A stretch of 7,092 bases of DNA from Thermococci archaeon. GTDB taxonomy: Archaea; Methanobacteriota_B; Thermococci; Methanofastidiosales; B48-G16. Each line of letters begins with the position of its first letter. Positions within the stretch are counted from its first letter, which is position 1. The notes beneath the pieces were generated by a model that did no database searches, had not been told where the DNA came from, and was given only the letters and a program-made list of their open reading frames with translations. A program made the position numbers and the translations under genes. The DNA lies in the NCBI GenBank assembly GCA_003660605.1, contig QMUN01000042.1, positions 1-7,092 of the forward strand. Direction: 5' to 3'. Shown in pieces: positions 5,558 to 7,092 of the stretch.

Positions 5558-6224
5558 GACAACATATGAAGGAGAAAAAACCCCTGTAATCAAAGATATA
5601 AATCTGGAGGTAAAAAGAGGAGAATTTTTAACTGTAATAGGACCTAATGGCGCTGGAAAAACTACATTGCTCGAAACTATAAACGGGTTGCTGGAGTCAA
5701 GAGGAGAAGTGATAGTATTCGGGAAGGATATAAGAAAATTTGGGACAGAGATAAGAAAAAACATAGGATATGTTCCTCAGGATTTCTCCTGTGATAGTTT
5801 AACTCCTTTTTTGGTAAAAGATGTAGTTATGATGGGAAGGTTTGGAAAAATAGGAGTTCTGAGATCACCATCTAAAAAAGATCGTGAAATAATTAGAAAA
5901 ACTTTGAGTTTTCTTGGAATATCTGAACTTGAAAAAAAACCTATAGGAAAGCTTTCTGGGGGACAGTTGCAGAAGGTAATGATTGCAAGAGCATTGGCTA
6001 AGGAACCTGAAATACTGCTTTTGGATGAGCCTTTCTCCAATTTAGATCTGAACTCAAGATCCGATATCTCAGGAAAAATCTCTTTTTTAAATAAAAAAGA
6101 AATGACAGTTATAATGGTAGTCCATGATATATCATCGATACCTGAAAGATGTAAAAGGATAGTTCTGATAAACAATGGAAAAATAATCAAAGACGATGGA
6201 CGAGAAAAAGTTTTAGGGGGGTAA
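5535..6224 (+). CDS. metal ABC transporter ATP-binding protein (ZnuC/MntB/TroB-like, ABC-3 import family)
   Basis: This 229-residue ABC ATPase drives metal import across the cytoplasmic membrane with the permease encoded next. It has Walker A GPNGAGKT (36-43), Q-loop Gln82 in YVPQDF, signature LSGGQ (140-144), Walker B ILLLDEP (160-166), D-loop SNLD (168-171) and H-loop His197 in VVHD, so it should be active. Pairing with an ABC-3 permease places it in the Zn/Mn/Fe uptake group; the exact metal is not visible. I chose the ATG at 5535, 10 nt after GGAG (5521-5524). A TTG at 5529 would add two residues, sits at an acceptable distance from GAGG (5519-5522), and cannot be excluded, since another gene in this window starts with TTG. 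The 23-nt overlap with the FmdE-like gene implies co-translation. Confidence 0.93.
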   Translation: MIKLKNVKTTYEGEKTPVIKDINLEVKRGEFLTVIGPNGAGKTTLLETINGLLESRGEVIVFGKDIRKFGTEIRKNIGYVPQDFSCDSLTPFLVKDVVMMGRFGKIGVLRSPSKKDREIIRKTLSFLGISELEKKPIGKLSGGQLQKVMIARALAKEPEILLLDEPFSNLDLNSRSDISGKISFLNKKEMTVIMVVHDISSIPERCKRIVLINNGKIIKDDGREKVLGG

Positions 6225-6225
6225 A

Positions 6226-7038
6226 ATGATAGTTCTTCCTGCAAAAATAATCTTATTTGCAATATTTGGAGCTTTTTTAACGGGGATAGCATGTTCCCTG
6301 GTAGGATCTTTTGTCGTCAGGATGAATCTATCTTCCCTAGGATTCTGTATGTCTCATGCTGCCTTTGCAGGAGCTGCATTGGGGTTACTTCTTTCTTTCA
6401 ATCCGTTGGTGATAGCGATAATATTCTCTGTACTTGTTGCCTTTATTCTCGGACCTATAGCAGAAAAGGCAAAGTTAGACACAAATGTTGTGATAGGGAT
6501 ACTTTTTTCTTTGACAATTTCTCTCGGTCTTATTTTCCTGAGCTTCTCTCCTGGAACGGCGATGAGTTCTACAGCTTTGAGTATACTATGGGGGAGTATT
6601 CTTGGAATTACAATTAACGATATTTTAAGGCTTACAGTGATAACATTTTCTATAATTCTCATAATTGTACTTTTCTTCAAAGAGTTTCAGGCGATCATGT
6701 TTTCAAGGAAAATGGCGGAGGCTTCGGGGATAAATACAAAACCATTTTATTACCTTATATTATTTTTAACAGGAATTACTGTCGCATTATCATTAAAGCT
6801 TGTAGGTGGGCTTCTCGTATTTGCTCTGATGATAAATCCAGCTTCCTCAGCTTATCAATTTTTTTACGATATGAAGAAAATAACGATCTTTTCTCCTATT
6901 ATCGGTGTTTTTTGCTGTTTTTTAGGAATTTTGCTTTCATTTTTTCTTGATCTACCAACTGGATCTTCTATAGCGATCACCTCTTCCTTATTTTTTGGTA
7001 TATCTGTTTTGATATCTCCAAAGAGAAAAAGAGGATAG
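6226..7038 (+). CDS. metal ABC transporter permease (ABC-3 family, ZnuB/MntC/TroC-like)
   Basis: This 270-residue membrane protein is the channel subunit of a transition-metal importer. Hydrophobic segments lie near 7-31, 45-58, 61-78, 88-107, 114-130, 133-151, 174-190, 192-208, 221-241 and 247-264, consistent with the 8 or 9 helices of the family. Family hallmarks are MSHAAFAGAALG (42-53), the cytoplasmic EASGIN coupling segment (165-170), LKLVGGLLVFALMINPASSA (190-209) and DLPTGSSIA (242-250). The basic tail PKRKRG faces the cytoplasm. It starts one base after the ATPase stop, behind a G-run (6216-6221). No substrate-binding (ZnuA-type) gene occurs in the window, and the operon appears to end here because a fresh promoter follows. 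Zinc, manganese, iron or nickel are all possible; proximity to nikR does not settle the matter. Confidence 0.92.
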   Translation: MIVLPAKIILFAIFGAFLTGIACSLVGSFVVRMNLSSLGFCMSHAAFAGAALGLLLSFNPLVIAIIFSVLVAFILGPIAEKAKLDTNVVIGILFSLTISLGLIFLSFSPGTAMSSTALSILWGSILGITINDILRLTVITFSIILIIVLFFKEFQAIMFSRKMAEASGINTKPFYYLILFLTGITVALSLKLVGGLLVFALMINPASSAYQFFYDMKKITIFSPIIGVFCCFLGILLSFFLDLPTGSSIAITSSLFFGISVLISPKRKRG

Positions 7039-7052
7039 AAAACTATTTAAAG
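7037..7052 (+). promoter_or_regulatory. promoter (BRE + TATA) for a gene beyond the window
   Basis: AGAAAA (7037-7042) followed by CTATTTAAAG (7043-7052) fits the archaeal BRE/TATA pattern. Transcription would start near 7073, ahead of the ribosome binding site at 7085. A second TATA-like core inside the following palindrome would start too close to that site. Confidence 0.5.
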
Positions 7053-7081
7053 AGTAACACTGATTTAAAAATCGTGTTACT
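7053..7081. promoter_or_regulatory. inverted repeat, candidate repressor operator
   Basis: AGTAACAC-T-GATTT (7053-7066) and AAATC-GTGTTACT (7069-7081) are complementary over 13 bp, with one unpaired T in the left arm and a central AA. It lies just downstream of the TATA box and spans the predicted transcription start, a classic repressor position. It is not GC-rich and has no T-run after it, so it does not look like a terminator. The protein that binds it is unknown. Confidence 0.5.
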
Positions 7082-7084
7082 AAA

Positions 7085-7090
7085 GGTGAT
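7085..7090 (+). promoter_or_regulatory. ribosome binding site of a gene starting just past the window
   Basis: GGTGAT is a strong match to the archaeal anti-Shine-Dalgarno sequence, and no start codon follows before the window ends at 7092. With the promoter at 7037-7052 it predicts a + strand gene starting a few bases past the window. Confidence 0.5.
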
Positions 7091-7092
7091 AA

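Noticed and set aside
1..7092. tRNA or rRNA genes, CRISPR array, insertion sequence or transposase
   Set aside because: No cloverleaf-like GC-rich segment, regularly spaced repeats, transposase motifs or terminal inverted repeats were seen; nearly all of the window is coding.

Overview
The window looks like AT-rich chromosomal DNA (roughly two thirds A+T by eye) from an anaerobic, methanogen-like archaeon, probably a euryarchaeote; I cannot place it further. The archaeal signs are GAGGTG/GGTGAT ribosome binding sites, BRE/TATA promoters, a nikR message predicted to be leaderless, strong use of AGA/AGG for Arg and ATA for Ile, and families typical of anaerobic archaea: paired MinD-type ATPases with a ferredoxin insert, an FmdE-like protein, and a UPF0282-like metallo-beta-lactamase fold protein.

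Region 1 (1-3732, + strand) is a tightly packed six-gene operon. It encodes a DtxR/MntR-family metal-dependent regulator (TTG start), a 60-residue Gly/Arg-rich protein with six cysteines, a NifX/MTH1175-type protein (the fold that carries Fe-Mo or Mo-Cu cofactors in relatives), two MinD/Mrp-like P-loop ATPases each with two inserted 4Fe-4S ferredoxin motifs, and a polytopic membrane protein of the ArsP_2 / 'putative manganese transporter' family. Junctions are 4-nt ATGA overlaps, abutting genes, a 1-nt TAATG overlap, or short gaps that hold the next ribosome binding site. The set resembles the orange-protein (ORP) loci of sulfate reducers, here joined to a metal sensor and a putative metal exporter. 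Its function as a unit is my inference.

Region 2 (3727-4219) holds nikR on the minus strand, convergent with and overlapping the permease gene by 6 bp, and its 82-bp upstream region. That region has a BRE/TATA promoter placed for a leaderless transcript. An inverted repeat with 16-bp spacing brackets the TATA box and is a good candidate NikR autoregulatory operator.

Region 3 (4220-5134, + strand) is a metallo-beta-lactamase fold gene whose Arg codons are mostly CGN, unlike every gene around it. This suggests a different history, possibly lateral transfer.

Region 4 (5121-7038, + strand) is a second operon: an FmdE-like protein, an ABC-3 family metal-transport ATPase (ZnuC/MntB/TroB-like) overlapping it by 23 nt, and the matching permease (ZnuB-like). 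No substrate-binding protein is present. Region 5 (7039-7092) holds a promoter, a near-perfect inverted repeat and a ribosome binding site for a further gene just beyond the window.

Overall this is a transition-metal homeostasis neighbourhood, with two different metal-responsive repressors, one likely importer, one likely exporter and a probable cofactor-handling ATPase module.
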